From: DATAOG01 sp963840925
Lineage (GTDB): Bacteria; Pseudomonadota; Alphaproteobacteria; Geminicoccales; Geminicoccaceae
Length of the DNA stretch: 64,000 nucleotides
Assembly: GCA_963840925.1 (NCBI GenBank)
Contig: CAWJAY010000021.1
Span: 71,034-135,033, forward strand
Direction: 5' to 3'
Positions 25,737 through 35,361 of the stretch are shown in pieces. A model generated the notes under the pieces. That model did not search any database and was not told the DNA's origin. It saw only the letters and a list, made by a program, of their open reading frames with translations. Every line of letters begins with the position of its first letter. Within the stretch, counting starts at the first letter, position 1. The position numbers were made by a program, and so were the translations under genes.

Positions 25737-25992
25737 CGATGATCTGCTGCGCTTTGGTGATCGAGAAGGCGATCGCGTCGTCCTTGCTGGTGTGCGTATC
25801 GACCCGGACGAAGCGGTGCTCCTTGACGCCGTCCTCGAATGTCTTGGCGATCACGCCCGCCGTGTTCCAGCCCGAAGCCTGGCGCTGGGGCGCAGGCGTG
25901 ATCCGGTAGCCGTGGTATTCCACAGGCTCGACGCTGGTCGCGGGCCCGGCGCCGCCGCCGAACAGACGGCGGAGCGTGTCCACGATGCCCAT
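25702..25992 (-). CDS. HlyU-family protein
   Basis: From ATG 25992 the protein is 96 residues. It opens with an amphipathic start (MGIVDTLRRLFGGGAG). A HlyU-like domain follows (EPVEYHGYRITPAPQRQASG, then DDAIAFSITKAQQIIDEQGD). Despite the family name, derived from a Vibrio haemolysin regulator, most members are uncharacterised small proteins. The gene overlaps the downstream alkB-like gene, so the two are probably translated together. Confidence 0.75.
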   Translation of the reverse strand: MGIVDTLRRLFGGGAGPATSVEPVEYHGYRITPAPQRQASGWNTAGVIAKTFEDGVKEHRFVRVDTHTSKDDAIAFSITKAQQIIDEQGDRLFRSG

Positions 25993-26136
25993 CAGCCATC
26001 TCCCGCTCGCTGGCCCTCGAGGCGCCTGCCGGTTCATGCTACCGGTGAGGCGCCGCGCTGCCTAGGGCCGAAGCCGCGCTCGCCGGCCGGAACTCGGGCT
26101 TGGCCGGTGATGTTACTGCCGAACGGAGGAGAGCCC

Positions 26137-27315
26137 ATGACCAAGAATCGGGGTCCGCAGCTGATCGACGCGCTTCCCCAGCGTTGAGGCAGAACCGCAC
26201 AACGCCGGGCAAGCTGCCCGCCGCGCCCCCGGCGGCGCCGGCCGAAACCCGACTACGGCCCGCACCGGTCGCCGAACGGCAGAGCGGCGTGCTGGTCTGG
26301 CTGCTTGCCCCGATCACGCTGATCGTCGCCGCGGCCGCGCTCAAGTTGTCGGAAGCGGTGACTCTGCCGCTCGCGTTCGCCTATTTCCTGGCGCTGCTGG
26401 TCCAGCCGTTGCAAGCGGGGTTGAGCCGGCGGCTTGCGCGCTCGTTGCGCTGGCTCGCGGTGCCGCTGACGATGCTGACCGTGGTCCTCGCGGTCGCGTT
26501 CGCGATCGGCCCCTTGTCGATCAGCCTGGAGCCGGCCATCGGCCGGGGCCCGACTTACGTCCGGCGATTGGAGGAGTGGTTCGGCGGCGCGCTCGGCTGG
26601 GTGCGTGGCCACGGCATCCAGGTGCCCCCAGACGGGTGAGCTCGGCGTCAGCAGCTTCGGCGCGCTCGCGCAAACCCTGCCGACCGGCCTCAACCTGGTC
26701 GGCGGGATGGCCAGCTTCGCGGGCCTGGTCTTCTTCTTCGCGCTGCTGATGCTGATCGAAGCCCAGGCCTGGCGGCAGAAGGCCGAGGTCGCGCTGGGCC
26801 GCGCCGATCGGGTGCGCGAGGCGGTCACGACGATCGGCCACAAGACCCGCCGCTACATGCTGGTCCGGAGCTTCTCGGGCGCGCTCTCGGGCGTGTTGGT
26901 GGCGCTCTGGCTGTGGCTGATCGGGGTCGACTTCGCGCTGCTCTGGGGCGTCATGTTCTTCCTGTTCAACTATGCTCCGACCGTCGGCTCGATCGTCGCC
27001 GGCGTCCTGGCGACGCTGGTCGCGCTGCTCCAGTTGGGGCCGCTCTGGGCCGCGGTCGCGGCCGCCGGCATGATCGCGATCGACCAGGCAATCGGCAACG
27101 TTCTCGATCCGCATCTCCAGGGCCGGAGCCTCGACATCTCGCCGCTCGTGGTGCTGGTGTCGGTGATCTTCTGGGGCTGGATCTGGGGCCTCCCGGGCAT
27201 GCTGCTGGCGGTGCCGATGACCGCCACGATCATCACGCTGTGCGAGCAGGTACCGGCGCTGCGGCCGATCGCCATCCTGATGAGCGCCGGCCACGAGGTC
27301 GGCGAGGGCGGTTGA
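26137..27315 (+). CDS. AI-2E transporter family membrane protein (two frame slips)
   Basis: The start ATG 26137 follows GGAGGAG. Two slips interrupt the reading: one C too few at 26176-26179 and one C too many at 26625-26629. Corrected, the protein is about 392 residues with membrane segments LLAPITLIVAAAAL, FAYFLALLVQPL, LAVPLTMLTVVLAVAFAI, FAGLVFFFALLMLIE, LSGVLVALWLWLIGVDFALL, MFFLFNYAPTVGSIVAGVL and VSVIFWGWIWGLPGMLLAVP. The NYAPTVGS and WGWIWG motifs are characteristic of this PurR/TqsA family. Members are proposed exporters; the substrate here is unknown. Confidence 0.8.
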
Positions 27316-27395
27316 GCGGGGCGCCGGCCATGGCCGCTTGCCTTCCACCGGCAATCCCTGGATAAGCTCAAACCGAGGGCGATCGGGTGGGTCGG

Positions 27396-28331
27396 ATGCA
27401 GGACGGGGCCGCGCTGATCGGCATCGACTGGGGCACGACCTCGTTTCGCGCCTACCGGATCGGTGCCGACGGCCGGGTGATCGAGACCAAGACGGCGCCG
27501 GCCGGGATCCTCGAGGTCGAAGGCGGCGCGTTCGAGGCTGTGCTCGAGCGCGAGCTCGGCTCCTGGCTAGCGGCCGCGCCGCAGCTGCCGGTGCTCGCCT
27601 CCGGCATGATCACCTCGCGCCAGGGCTGGGTCGAGGTGCCCTACTGCACCTGCCCGGCCGGCAGCGCCGAGCTGGCGGCCAGGCTCAAGCGTCACGTCAC
27701 CGACGCCGGGCGAATGCTTCACTTCGTGCCCGGCCTCTCGATCGTCGGTGCCGACGGCGTGCCGGACGTGATCCGCGGCGAGGAGACCCAGATCATCGGC
27801 GAGCTCGGGGAGGAGCAGCGCGGCGACCGGCGCCGCGCCTTCCTGCTGCCCGGGACCCACAGCAAGTGGGTCTACGTCGACGGTCACCGGCTCGTCTGGT
27901 TTGCGACCTTCATGACCGGCGAAGTGTTCGCGCTGCTCAAGGCGCACAGCATCCTCGGCCGACTGATGGCGGGCGAGGCGACCGACGAGGCGGCCTTCGC
28001 GCGCGGTCTGGCCTATGGCCGCACCGGCCCCGGCGGCCTGTTGAAGCGGCTGTTCAGCGCGCGCACGCTCGGCCTGTTCGACCAGCTGCCGGCGGCCGCG
28101 ATCGCCTCCTACCTCTCCGGCCTGCTGATCGGCAGCGAGATCGCCGAGGCCAGAAGCTGCCTGCCGGACCTGCCGGATGGGTCCGAGATCACCGTGATCG
28201 GCGGTCTTGAGCTCGCCGCACGCTATCGGCTCGCGATCGAGGCGGCAGGTCTTGGCGCGCGGACCGGGCATCCGGACGCCGGCGCGCGCGGCCAGCTGCA
28301 GATCGCCAAGGCAGCGGGCCTGGTCCGATGA
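27396..28331 (+). CDS. dgoK: 2-dehydro-3-deoxygalactonokinase
   Basis: This kinase of about 311 residues starts at ATG 27396 (GTG 27387 is in frame). The ASKHA-type phosphate loop is IGIDWGTTSFRAYR. Family motifs follow: GMITSRQGWVEVPYC, IRGEETQIIGEL and LPGTHSKWV. It phosphorylates 2-keto-3-deoxygalactonate. Its stop overlaps the start of dgoA by 4 nt (ATGA), so the two are translationally coupled and form the last two steps of the De Ley-Doudoroff galactonate route. No galactonate dehydratase is in the window. Confidence 0.9.
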   Translation: MQDGAALIGIDWGTTSFRAYRIGADGRVIETKTAPAGILEVEGGAFEAVLERELGSWLAAAPQLPVLASGMITSRQGWVEVPYCTCPAGSAELAARLKRHVTDAGRMLHFVPGLSIVGADGVPDVIRGEETQIIGELGEEQRGDRRRAFLLPGTHSKWVYVDGHRLVWFATFMTGEVFALLKAHSILGRLMAGEATDEAAFARGLAYGRTGPGGLLKRLFSARTLGLFDQLPAAAIASYLSGLLIGSEIAEARSCLPDLPDGSEITVIGGLELAARYRLAIEAAGLGARTGHPDAGARGQLQIAKAAGLVR

Positions 28332-28957
28332 ACGAGCTGCAAAGGCAGCTGGCGCCTTTGCCGCTGATCGCGATCCTGCGCGGCATCCGGCCGGAGGAGG
28401 CGATCCCGATCGGCGAGGTCCTGATCGAGGCTGGCTTCGTCGCGCTCGAGGTGCCGCTCAACTCGCCCGAGCCGTTCGCGAGCATCCAGCGCCTGGCCAA
28501 AGCGTTCGGCAAGCGGGCGCTGATCGGCGCCGGCACCGTGCTGCAGCTGGCGGCGATCGAAGCGGTCGCGTCCGCCGGCGGTCGCATGGTCGTGATGCCG
28601 CACGGCGAGCCCGCGGTCATCCGCACGGCCAAGGCCAAAGGCCTGCTGTGCGTGCCCGGGGTCGCGACCCCGACCGAGGCGTTCACCGCACTTCAGGCCG
28701 GCGCCGATGCCCTCAAGCTGTTCCCGGCCGAGGCGCTGCCGCCGAACGTCCTCAAGGCTTGGCGCGCGGTGCTGCCCAAGGATCTGTGGTTGCTGCCGGT
28801 CGGCGGCATCACGCCCGAAGCCATGGCGCCGTACCTGGCCGCTGGAGCGAACGGCTTCGGCCTCGGCTCGGCTCTCTACCGGGCCGGCATGAGCGCGGCC
28901 GAGGTCGCCCGCGCCGCGCAGGCGTTCGCGCTCGCCTGGCGCGCTCTCGCCCGCTGA
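28328..28957 (+). CDS. dgoA: 2-dehydro-3-deoxy-6-phosphogalactonate aldolase
   Basis: This is a 209-residue class I aldolase of the KDPG/KDPGal family. Motifs are PLIAILRGIRPEEAIPIGEV, ALIGAGTVLQ and DALKLFPAEALPPNVLKAWR, where the Lys is the Schiff-base residue, followed by PVGGITPEAMAPYLAAGANG. It cleaves KDPGal to pyruvate and glyceraldehyde 3-phosphate. It is coupled to dgoK. Confidence 0.9.
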   Translation: MNELQRQLAPLPLIAILRGIRPEEAIPIGEVLIEAGFVALEVPLNSPEPFASIQRLAKAFGKRALIGAGTVLQLAAIEAVASAGGRMVVMPHGEPAVIRTAKAKGLLCVPGVATPTEAFTALQAGADALKLFPAEALPPNVLKAWRAVLPKDLWLLPVGGITPEAMAPYLAAGANGFGLGSALYRAGMSAAEVARAAQAFALAWRALAR

Positions 28958-28961
28958 TCGG

Positions 28962-29528
28962 CTAGCAGACCAGCTGCTCGACCTGGGACAGCGGGCAGGT
29001 GGCCGCGACGTAGGTCCGCTGCTCGCCCGGCCGGATCGGCTTGTCGTCGAGCCGGGCGAGGCCCAGGTACTGGATGTGCACCCGGGCGAGGCCCTGGTCC
29101 TCGAAGCCGAGCACGCGCGCCGCCGCCTGGGACAGATCGATCAGACGGTTGCTGACGAAGGGGCCGCGGTCGTTGACCCGGAGCACGAGGCTCCGGCCGT
29201 TGGCGAGATTGGTCACCCGCACCAGGCTCGGCAGCTGCAAGGTCGGGTGGGCCGCGGTCAGCGCGTCGACGTCGTAGATCTCGCCGTTCGCGGTCGCGCG
29301 GCCGTCATAGGAGCTGCCGTACCAGGACGCGATCCCGGTTGCCTGGTAGGCGGTCTCGAACTTCGGGTAGTACCAATTGCCATTGATCCGATAGGGCGCG
29401 CCGACCTTGAAATGCGGCTCGGCGTCGGGCCGGCCGCCGCCACAGCCGGCAAGCGCCAGCAGAGCGCAAGCCAGCGCCCCGTAGACGAGGCCGATCCATC
29501 GTTTGCCCGACCCTGGCGCTCCTTGCAT
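28962..29528 (-). CDS. rlpA: RlpA-family septal ring lytic transglycosylase-like lipoprotein
   Basis: The 188-residue protein has a lipobox (LALAGC, lipidated Cys29). Its double-psi beta-barrel domain contains GIASWYGSSYDGRATANGE and LVLRVNDRGPFVSNRLIDLS. This is the RlpA fold, which in some species cleaves peptidoglycan lacking stem peptides. There is no SPOR domain; the C-terminus is short with a Cys pair (AATCPLSQVEQLVC). It converges with dgoA with 4 nt between the stops. Confidence 0.85.
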   Translation of the reverse strand: MQGAPGSGKRWIGLVYGALACALLALAGCGGGRPDAEPHFKVGAPYRINGNWYYPKFETAYQATGIASWYGSSYDGRATANGEIYDVDALTAAHPTLQLPSLVRVTNLANGRSLVLRVNDRGPFVSNRLIDLSQAAARVLGFEDQGLARVHIQYLGLARLDDKPIRPGEQRTYVAATCPLSQVEQLVC

Positions 29529-29701
29529 GCGGCAGCCCTCCCGAACTCCCTAAAGAACACGGCCAAATCTGCACGACAATCCGCGAGCTTGCAAACCGGG
29601 CAAAACGCCGCCGAAATGCGCGAGTTCGGGGCGCCTGTGTTGTCGCTCCGACCGTCCAGGCGTAGCCTCGGCGAGCATGCTAGCGGGAGGGGGCGGAGCT
29701 G

Positions 29702-30649
29702 ATGAAGATCGGGATCGTCGGCAGCGGGGCCATGGGCTCGGTCTACGGCGCGCTGCTGGCCGCCGCCGGCAACGAGCTCTGGCTGTTCGACCAGTGGCGC
29801 GAGCACGTCGAAGCGATGCGCACCCACGGGCTTCGGTGCACCGGCGCCAGCGGCGAGCGCACGGTTGCGGTCAACGCCACCGCCGATGCCGCCGAGGCCG
29901 GCCCTTGCGAGCTCGCGATCGTCGCGACCAAGGTCATGGACATCGAGGCGGGCGTGGGCGCCGCCCGGCCGATGATCGGGCCAAAGACGCTGGTCCTGAC
30001 GATCCAGAACGGGCTCGGCAACGTCGAGCGCATCCAGCGGGTGCTGAGCCCGGAGAACCTGCTGTTCGGGATCGCCGGCGGTTTCGGCGCCGAGATGATC
30101 GGCCCCGGCCATGTCCACCACAACGGCATGGAGGCGATCAATCTCGCCGAACTTAAGGGCGGCATCACGCCCCGCCTCGAGCGGATCGCCGAGGTCTGGC
30201 GCCAGGCGGGCTTCAAGGTCGCGACCTTCGACGATCTCTGGCCGGTGGTCTGGAGCAAGCTGATCGCCAACGTCGCGTTCAGCGCGGTCTGCGCGGCGAC
30301 CGGCATGCGGGTCGGCCAGGCGCTGGCCAACGACTGGGCCTTCGGCATCGCCAGGGCGTGCATCCAGGAGGCGGCCGCGGTCGCCGCGGCCAAGGGCATC
30401 AGGCTCGCCTACGACGATCCGGTCGCCTGGGTCAGGGAGTTCGCCGGCAAGATCCCGAACGCCCGCCCGTCGATGTACCAGGACCTGCTCGTCGGGCGCC
30501 GCTCGGAGATCGATTCGATCCAGGGCGGCGTGGTCGCCGAGGGCGCCAAGGTCGGCGTCCCGACCCCCACCTGCGCTCTGATGGTCCAGCTCGTCAAAGC
30601 CCTCGAGGCCAAGCGTCAGGCCCACGGCGACGCCTACCGCGCGCTGTAG
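29702..30649 (+). CDS. Ketopantoate reductase family (PanE-like) oxidoreductase
   Basis: The 315-residue protein has an N-terminal Rossmann domain (KIGIVGSGAMGSVYGALLAA) and a C-terminal ketopantoate reductase domain. The catalytic-Lys region is VVWSKLIANVAFSAVCAATG. Further signature residues are in ARPSMYQDLLVGRRSEIDSI. It may make pantoate, but many paralogues reduce other 2-oxo acids. Located between sugar-acid and amino-acid genes, either is possible. The GGAGG at 29692-29696 supports the start. Confidence 0.8.
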   Translation: MKIGIVGSGAMGSVYGALLAAAGNELWLFDQWREHVEAMRTHGLRCTGASGERTVAVNATADAAEAGPCELAIVATKVMDIEAGVGAARPMIGPKTLVLTIQNGLGNVERIQRVLSPENLLFGIAGGFGAEMIGPGHVHHNGMEAINLAELKGGITPRLERIAEVWRQAGFKVATFDDLWPVVWSKLIANVAFSAVCAATGMRVGQALANDWAFGIARACIQEAAAVAAAKGIRLAYDDPVAWVREFAGKIPNARPSMYQDLLVGRRSEIDSIQGGVVAEGAKVGVPTPTCALMVQLVKALEAKRQAHGDAYRAL

Positions 30650-30705
30650 CGCGGCAGGGGGCGAGCCCAGAGTCAGGGCGGCGCGGGCACGCCGCCCGAT
30701 CCGGT

Positions 30706-32049
30706 TCAGCCCGGCTTGCGCAGCGTCGTCCTCACAATGTCGAAGATCTGGTCGATGTGGCTGCGCTCGCAGATCAGCGGCGGCGAGAACTCGAAGGTGT
30801 CGCCCGCGATCCGCACCATCAGGCCCGCCTCGTAGCAGGTGACCATCCGCTCGAAGCCGCGCTTGCCGGGCGCGCCCGGCATCGGCTCGAGCTCGATCGC
30901 GCCCATCAGGCCCAGGTTGCGGACGTCGATCACGTGCGGCAGATCACGGCAGCTGTGCAGCGCGTCCTCGAAGTAGCCCTCGATCTCGCGCACCCGCTCG
31001 AAGATGCCCTCTTCCTTGTAGGCCTCGAGCGCCGCGATGCCGGCCGCGGCCGCGACCGGATGGCCGGAGTAGGTGTAGCCGTGGAACAGCTCGATCACGT
31101 GGTCGGGCCCCTTCATGAAGGCCTCGTAGATGAAGTCGCGCGCGACCACCGCGCCCATCGGCACATGCGCCGAGGTCAGGCCCTTGGCCATCGTGATCAT
31201 GTCGGGGACGATGCCCAGCCGCTCGGCCGCCGACCCGTAGCCGAGCCGGCCCCAGGCGGTGATCACCTCGTCCAGGATCAACAGGATGCCATGCTTGTCG
31301 CAGATCTCGCGCAGCCGCTCGAGATAGCCGACCGGCGGCGGATAGACCCCGACCGAGCCCGCGACCGGCTCGACGATCACGGCCGCAATCGTCGAGGGGT
31401 CGTGCAGCGCACACAGCCGCTCGAGGTCCTCGGCCAGCTCTTTGCCGAACTTGGGCTGGCCGCGGGTGAAGGCGTTGCGCTCGAGGTCGAGCGTGTGCCG
31501 CATGTGGTCGACGCCCGGCAACATCGGCCCGAAGGTCCGCCGGTTCGCGACCATGCCGCCGACCGACATGCCGCCGAAGCCGACCCCGTGATAGGCGCGC
31601 TCGCGGCCGATCAGCCGGGTGCGCTGCCCCTCGCCGCGCGCCCGATGGTAGGCGAGCGCGATCTTGAGTGCGGTATCGCAGGCTTCCGAGCCGGAGTTGA
31701 CGAAGAACACCCGGTTCAGATCCGCCGGCATCGCATGGGCGACCCGGGAGGCGAGCTCGAACACCGGCGTGTGGCCGAACTGGAAGGTCGGCGCGAAGTC
31801 GAGCGTCGCGATCGCCCGCTGCACCGCCTCGACCACCTTGGGGTGGCTGTGGCCGAGATTGGCGCACCACAAGCCCGCCGAGCCGTCCAGGATCTTGCGC
31901 CCGTCGTGCGAGCGGTAGTGCATGCCCTTGGCCGCGACCACGATCCGCGGGCGCTGCTTGAACTGGCGGTTCGGGGTGAACGGCAGCCAGAGGGCTTCCA
32001 GATCGTTGGGCGCCCCGGTCGCGACGACCTCGTCCAGCTCTTCCAACAT
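30706..32049 (-). CDS. Omega-amino acid (beta-alanine):pyruvate aminotransferase, class III
   Basis: From ATG 32049 the protein is 447 residues. LWLPFTPNRQFKQRPR and DGSAGLWCANLGHSHPKVVE resemble the beta-alanine:pyruvate group (BauA). Asp260 (LILDEVITAWGRLG) contacts the cofactor ring nitrogen and Lys289 (DMITMAKGLTSAH) forms the PLP aldimine. It transfers the amino group of beta-alanine or a related omega-amino acid to pyruvate. The true amino donor cannot be read from sequence. The frame is open upstream to 32523, but the alignment-consistent start is 32049. Confidence 0.85.
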   Translation of the reverse strand: MLEELDEVVATGAPNDLEALWLPFTPNRQFKQRPRIVVAAKGMHYRSHDGRKILDGSAGLWCANLGHSHPKVVEAVQRAIATLDFAPTFQFGHTPVFELASRVAHAMPADLNRVFFVNSGSEACDTALKIALAYHRARGEGQRTRLIGRERAYHGVGFGGMSVGGMVANRRTFGPMLPGVDHMRHTLDLERNAFTRGQPKFGKELAEDLERLCALHDPSTIAAVIVEPVAGSVGVYPPPVGYLERLREICDKHGILLILDEVITAWGRLGYGSAAERLGIVPDMITMAKGLTSAHVPMGAVVARDFIYEAFMKGPDHVIELFHGYTYSGHPVAAAAGIAALEAYKEEGIFERVREIEGYFEDALHSCRDLPHVIDVRNLGLMGAIELEPMPGAPGKRGFERMVTCYEAGLMVRIAGDTFEFSPPLICERSHIDQIFDIVRTTLRKPG

Positions 32050-32153
32050 GGCCCGATCTCCCGTTGCCGCCCGGCAAAGCCGGTCTTCGCCCCCGATCGG
32101 GCAACCATACCCCGCGGCGCCCGCCAAGGCGAGCCCTCGCGGGGCGATCCGGT

Positions 32154-32591
32154 TCAGATCGGGCCGCTGCGGAGCGCGTCCGCTTCCTCGGCGCTGACGA
32201 TCGTCCGGCCGATCGGCCAGAGCGAGATCAGCGCGAGCTTCAGGTGTGCCCAGGCGAACGGGATGCCGATGATCGTGACCGCGAGCCCGGCCGCGGTGAC
32301 CAGATGGCCTAGTGCCAGCCACCAGCCCGCGAGCACGAGCCAGATCAGATTGCCGAGCGCGCCCAGCGCCCCGGTGCCGAGATCCTCGGCGCCCGCCACC
32401 TGATCGCGCGGCAGCGCCACCCGGCCGAACGGCAGCAGCGTATAGCTCGCGATGTTGAACGCGGCGCGCGCCCAGGGCAGGCCGATGATCGTGATCGCCA
32501 TGATCACGGCCGCGATCAGCCACCCGAGGGCCATCCAGATGCCGCCGAAGACGACCCAGAGAACGTTGAGCAGCAGGTTCAGCGGCGACAT
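32154..32591 (-). CDS. YccF-domain inner membrane protein
   Basis: The 145-residue protein has two copies of the YccF motif, each hydrophobic. The first is LLNVLWVVFGGIWMALGWLI with ITIIGLPWARAAFNIASY. The second is LGNLIWLVLAGWWLALGHLV with VTIIGIPFAWAHLKLALISL. The family is membrane-embedded and uncharacterised. It lies 104 nt upstream of the aminotransferase gene and 58 nt downstream of pepN, all on the same strand. Confidence 0.88.
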   Translation of the reverse strand: MSPLNLLLNVLWVVFGGIWMALGWLIAAVIMAITIIGLPWARAAFNIASYTLLPFGRVALPRDQVAGAEDLGTGALGALGNLIWLVLAGWWLALGHLVTAAGLAVTIIGIPFAWAHLKLALISLWPIGRTIVSAEEADALRSGPI

Positions 32592-32649
32592 GGTTTTTCC
32601 GAACCGACGGCCCGGCCGAGGTTGGCAGAGGGATCCGAGCGCCGGTCCG

Positions 32650-35292
32650 TCATTGCAGGCTCTTGCTCGCGATCTCGTAGACGTCGCGGGAGAGTTTGGG
32701 GGCGGCGAGGATGCGTTCGAGCTGGCGGCGCATCTGGTCCTGACGCTGGGCGTCGTAGCGGCGCCAGCGGTCGAACGCCTTGGCCAGGCGCGAGGCGATC
32801 TGCGGATTGCGCGCATCGAGCTCGAGCACGTGGTCGGCGACCAGTCGATAGCCGGCGCCGTCGGCACGATGGAAGCCGGTCGGGTTGCCGGCGAAGACGC
32901 CGAGCAGCGAGCGCACCCGGTTCGGATTCTTGAGCGTGAACGCCTCGTGGCCGAGCAGGGCGTGGACGACCTCGACCGCATCGGCGCGCTGCGCCATGGC
33001 CTGGAGCGCGAACCACTTGTCGACCACCAGCGCATCATCCCGCCAGCGGCCGTAAAAGTCGGCCAGCGCCGGCGCCCGCTCCGCCAGATCGCTCTCGGCC
33101 AGCAGGGCCAGCGCGGCGATGCTATCGGTCATGTTGTCGGCGCCCCGGAACTGGGCCAGGCAAAGGCTCCGGCCCTCGGCGGCGGCCGCCGCCATCAGAT
33201 AGCCGAGCGCCAGGTTGCGCTGCGCCCGCCGGCCGACCTCGCCCGCCTCGAACCGGTAGGGCTGCTCGCTCTGCAGCGCCCGGTAGGTCTGGAGCCAGTC
33301 CGCGGCGAGACCGCGGCCGAGTTCGCGGCGCAGGAACTCGCGGACCGCGTGGACCCCCTCGACATCGATCTCGGCCAGCTGCTCGCCGAGGTAGGTTTCC
33401 GAGGGCAGGGTCAGCGCCTGGGCGACGAAGGCAGAATCGAGGCGCGGGTCTGCAAGCGTCGCCCGGAACGCCTGGACCAGGCCGTCATCGAGCGCCAGCG
33501 GCGCGCCCTGCCGACGCGCCGCGATCAGGCCGAGCATCAGCTTCAGCGCATAGCTCTGGCCCGATTCCCAGCGCACGAACGGGTCCGGATCGTGCGCCAT
33601 CAGGAAGCGCAGGCGGCCATCGTCGGCATCGCTCTCGAGCACGACCGGCGCCGAGAAGCCGCGCAGCAGCGAGGGCACCGGCGCTTCGGGCAGATCCTTG
33701 AACACGAAGCGCTGCTCGGCCTCGCTCACCTCGAGCACGCGCGAGGTGCCGGTGGGCGCGGCTTCGCCCTCGAGCTGCAGCGGCAACTCCCGGCCGCCGC
33801 GATCGAGCAGGCCGAGCCCGAGCGGGATCACGAGCGGCAGCTTGTCCGGCTGGCCCGGGGTCGGCGGCGTCGTCTGGCGGACCTCGAGCGTGTAGCTCCG
33901 CGCGCCCTCATCATAGGCGCCCGCAACCGCGAGCCGGGGCGTGCCGGCCTGCGAATACCAGCGGCGGAACCGGTCGAGGTTCCTGCCGGAGGCATCCGCC
34001 ATCGCGCGCACGAAGTCCTCGCAGGTGACCGCCTGGCCGTCGTGGCGCTCGAAATAGCGCCGCATGCCCTCTTGGAACGCCGCCTCGCCGATCAGCGTAT
34101 GCAGCATCCGGATGACCTCGGCGCCCTTCTCGTACACGGTCGTCGTGTAAAAATTGTTGATCTCGACGTAGCTCTCCGGTCGTACCGGATGGGCGAGCGG
34201 CCCCGCATCCTCGAGGAACTGGCTGGCGCGCAGTCGACGGACGTCGGCGATCCGCTTGACCGCTCGCGAATGCAGGTCTGACGTGAACTCCTGGTCGCGG
34301 AACACGGTCAGACCTTCCTTGAGCGACAGCTGGAACCAGTCGCGGCAGGTGACCCGATCGCCGGTCCAGTTGTGGAAGTATTCGTGCGCGACCACGGTCT
34401 CGATGCCGAGGTAGTCGGCATCGGTCGCGGTCTCGGGCCGCGCCAGAACATACTTGGTGTTGAAGATGTTGAGGCCCTTGTTCTCCATCGCGCCAAAGTT
34501 GAAGTCGGAGACGGCCACGATCATGAACTGGTCGAGATCGTACTCGAGGCCAAAGCGGTCCTCGTCCCATTGCATCGCCTTCTTGAGCGAGGCCATCGCG
34601 TGGGCGCATTTGTCGATGTCCGGCGGCTCGGCATAGATCTGGAGGGTGACCTTGCGGCCGGAGCGGGTCGTGAACTGGTCCTCGAGCTTGGCCAGGCGGC
34701 CGGCGACCAGCGCGAACAGGTAGCTGGGCTTGGGGAACGGGTCCTCCCAGAGCGCGAAATGGCGGCCGCCCGCAAGCGCGCCCGCCTCGATCGGGTTGCC
34801 GTTGGCGAGCAGCACCGGGTGCCGCTCGCGGTCGCCCTCGATCCGCACCCGGTAGCGCGCCATCACGTCCGGCCGGTCCGGGAAGTAGGTGATCTTGCGG
34901 AAGCCCTCGGGCTCGCACTGGGTGCAGAAGATGCCGTTCGAGACGTACAGGCCCTCGAGCGCGGTGTTGCGTTCGGGATGGATCCGCACCCGGGTCGCGA
35001 TCGTGCAGGCGGCCGGCAGCTCGTGCAGGCTCAGATGGTCGTCGTCGAGCGCGTAGCGATTGGCGCCGACCGGCTCGCCGTCGATCTCCAGCGCCAGCAG
35101 CTCCAGCTCCTGGCCGTCCAGGACCAGCGGCCGCGCGCCCGCGCCGGCAGCCGGATTGCGCCGGACCCGGAGTCGCGCGCTGACCTCGCTCCCATCCTCG
35201 CCCAGCGCGAACTCGAGCTCGACCTGGTCGACCAGCCAGTCCGGCGGCCGGTAATCCTCAAGGCGGATCGGCTGGGGCGTGGTCGCGGCCAT
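32650..35292 (-). CDS. pepN: Aminopeptidase N
   Basis: The start is ATG 35292 (PQPIRLEDYRPPDW is the usual PepN opening; an in-frame ATG at 35310 adds six residues). The protein is 880 residues, normal for the family. The M1 exopeptidase motif FGAMENKG is at about 266-273. The zinc site HEYFH is at 303-307 with the third ligand Glu326 (SLKEGLTVFRDQE). It releases N-terminal residues from peptides in the cytoplasm. Confidence 0.95.
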   Translation of the reverse strand: MAATTPQPIRLEDYRPPDWLVDQVELEFALGEDGSEVSARLRVRRNPAAGAGARPLVLDGQELELLALEIDGEPVGANRYALDDDHLSLHELPAACTIATRVRIHPERNTALEGLYVSNGIFCTQCEPEGFRKITYFPDRPDVMARYRVRIEGDRERHPVLLANGNPIEAGALAGGRHFALWEDPFPKPSYLFALVAGRLAKLEDQFTTRSGRKVTLQIYAEPPDIDKCAHAMASLKKAMQWDEDRFGLEYDLDQFMIVAVSDFNFGAMENKGLNIFNTKYVLARPETATDADYLGIETVVAHEYFHNWTGDRVTCRDWFQLSLKEGLTVFRDQEFTSDLHSRAVKRIADVRRLRASQFLEDAGPLAHPVRPESYVEINNFYTTTVYEKGAEVIRMLHTLIGEAAFQEGMRRYFERHDGQAVTCEDFVRAMADASGRNLDRFRRWYSQAGTPRLAVAGAYDEGARSYTLEVRQTTPPTPGQPDKLPLVIPLGLGLLDRGGRELPLQLEGEAAPTGTSRVLEVSEAEQRFVFKDLPEAPVPSLLRGFSAPVVLESDADDGRLRFLMAHDPDPFVRWESGQSYALKLMLGLIAARRQGAPLALDDGLVQAFRATLADPRLDSAFVAQALTLPSETYLGEQLAEIDVEGVHAVREFLRRELGRGLAADWLQTYRALQSEQPYRFEAGEVGRRAQRNLALGYLMAAAAAEGRSLCLAQFRGADNMTDSIAALALLAESDLAERAPALADFYGRWRDDALVVDKWFALQAMAQRADAVEVVHALLGHEAFTLKNPNRVRSLLGVFAGNPTGFHRADGAGYRLVADHVLELDARNPQIASRLAKAFDRWRRYDAQRQDQMRRQLERILAAPKLSRDVYEIASKSLQ

Positions 35293-35361
35293 CGGGCAAA
35301 CCCTGCTCAAAAACGAACGCGCGGCACTCTGCCGGCATCGATCCGGCCAGACAAGCCCCGA

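Noticed and set aside
30358..32403. 681-codon plus-strand frame
   Set aside because: Antisense shadow of the aminotransferase gene, with no recognisable motif.
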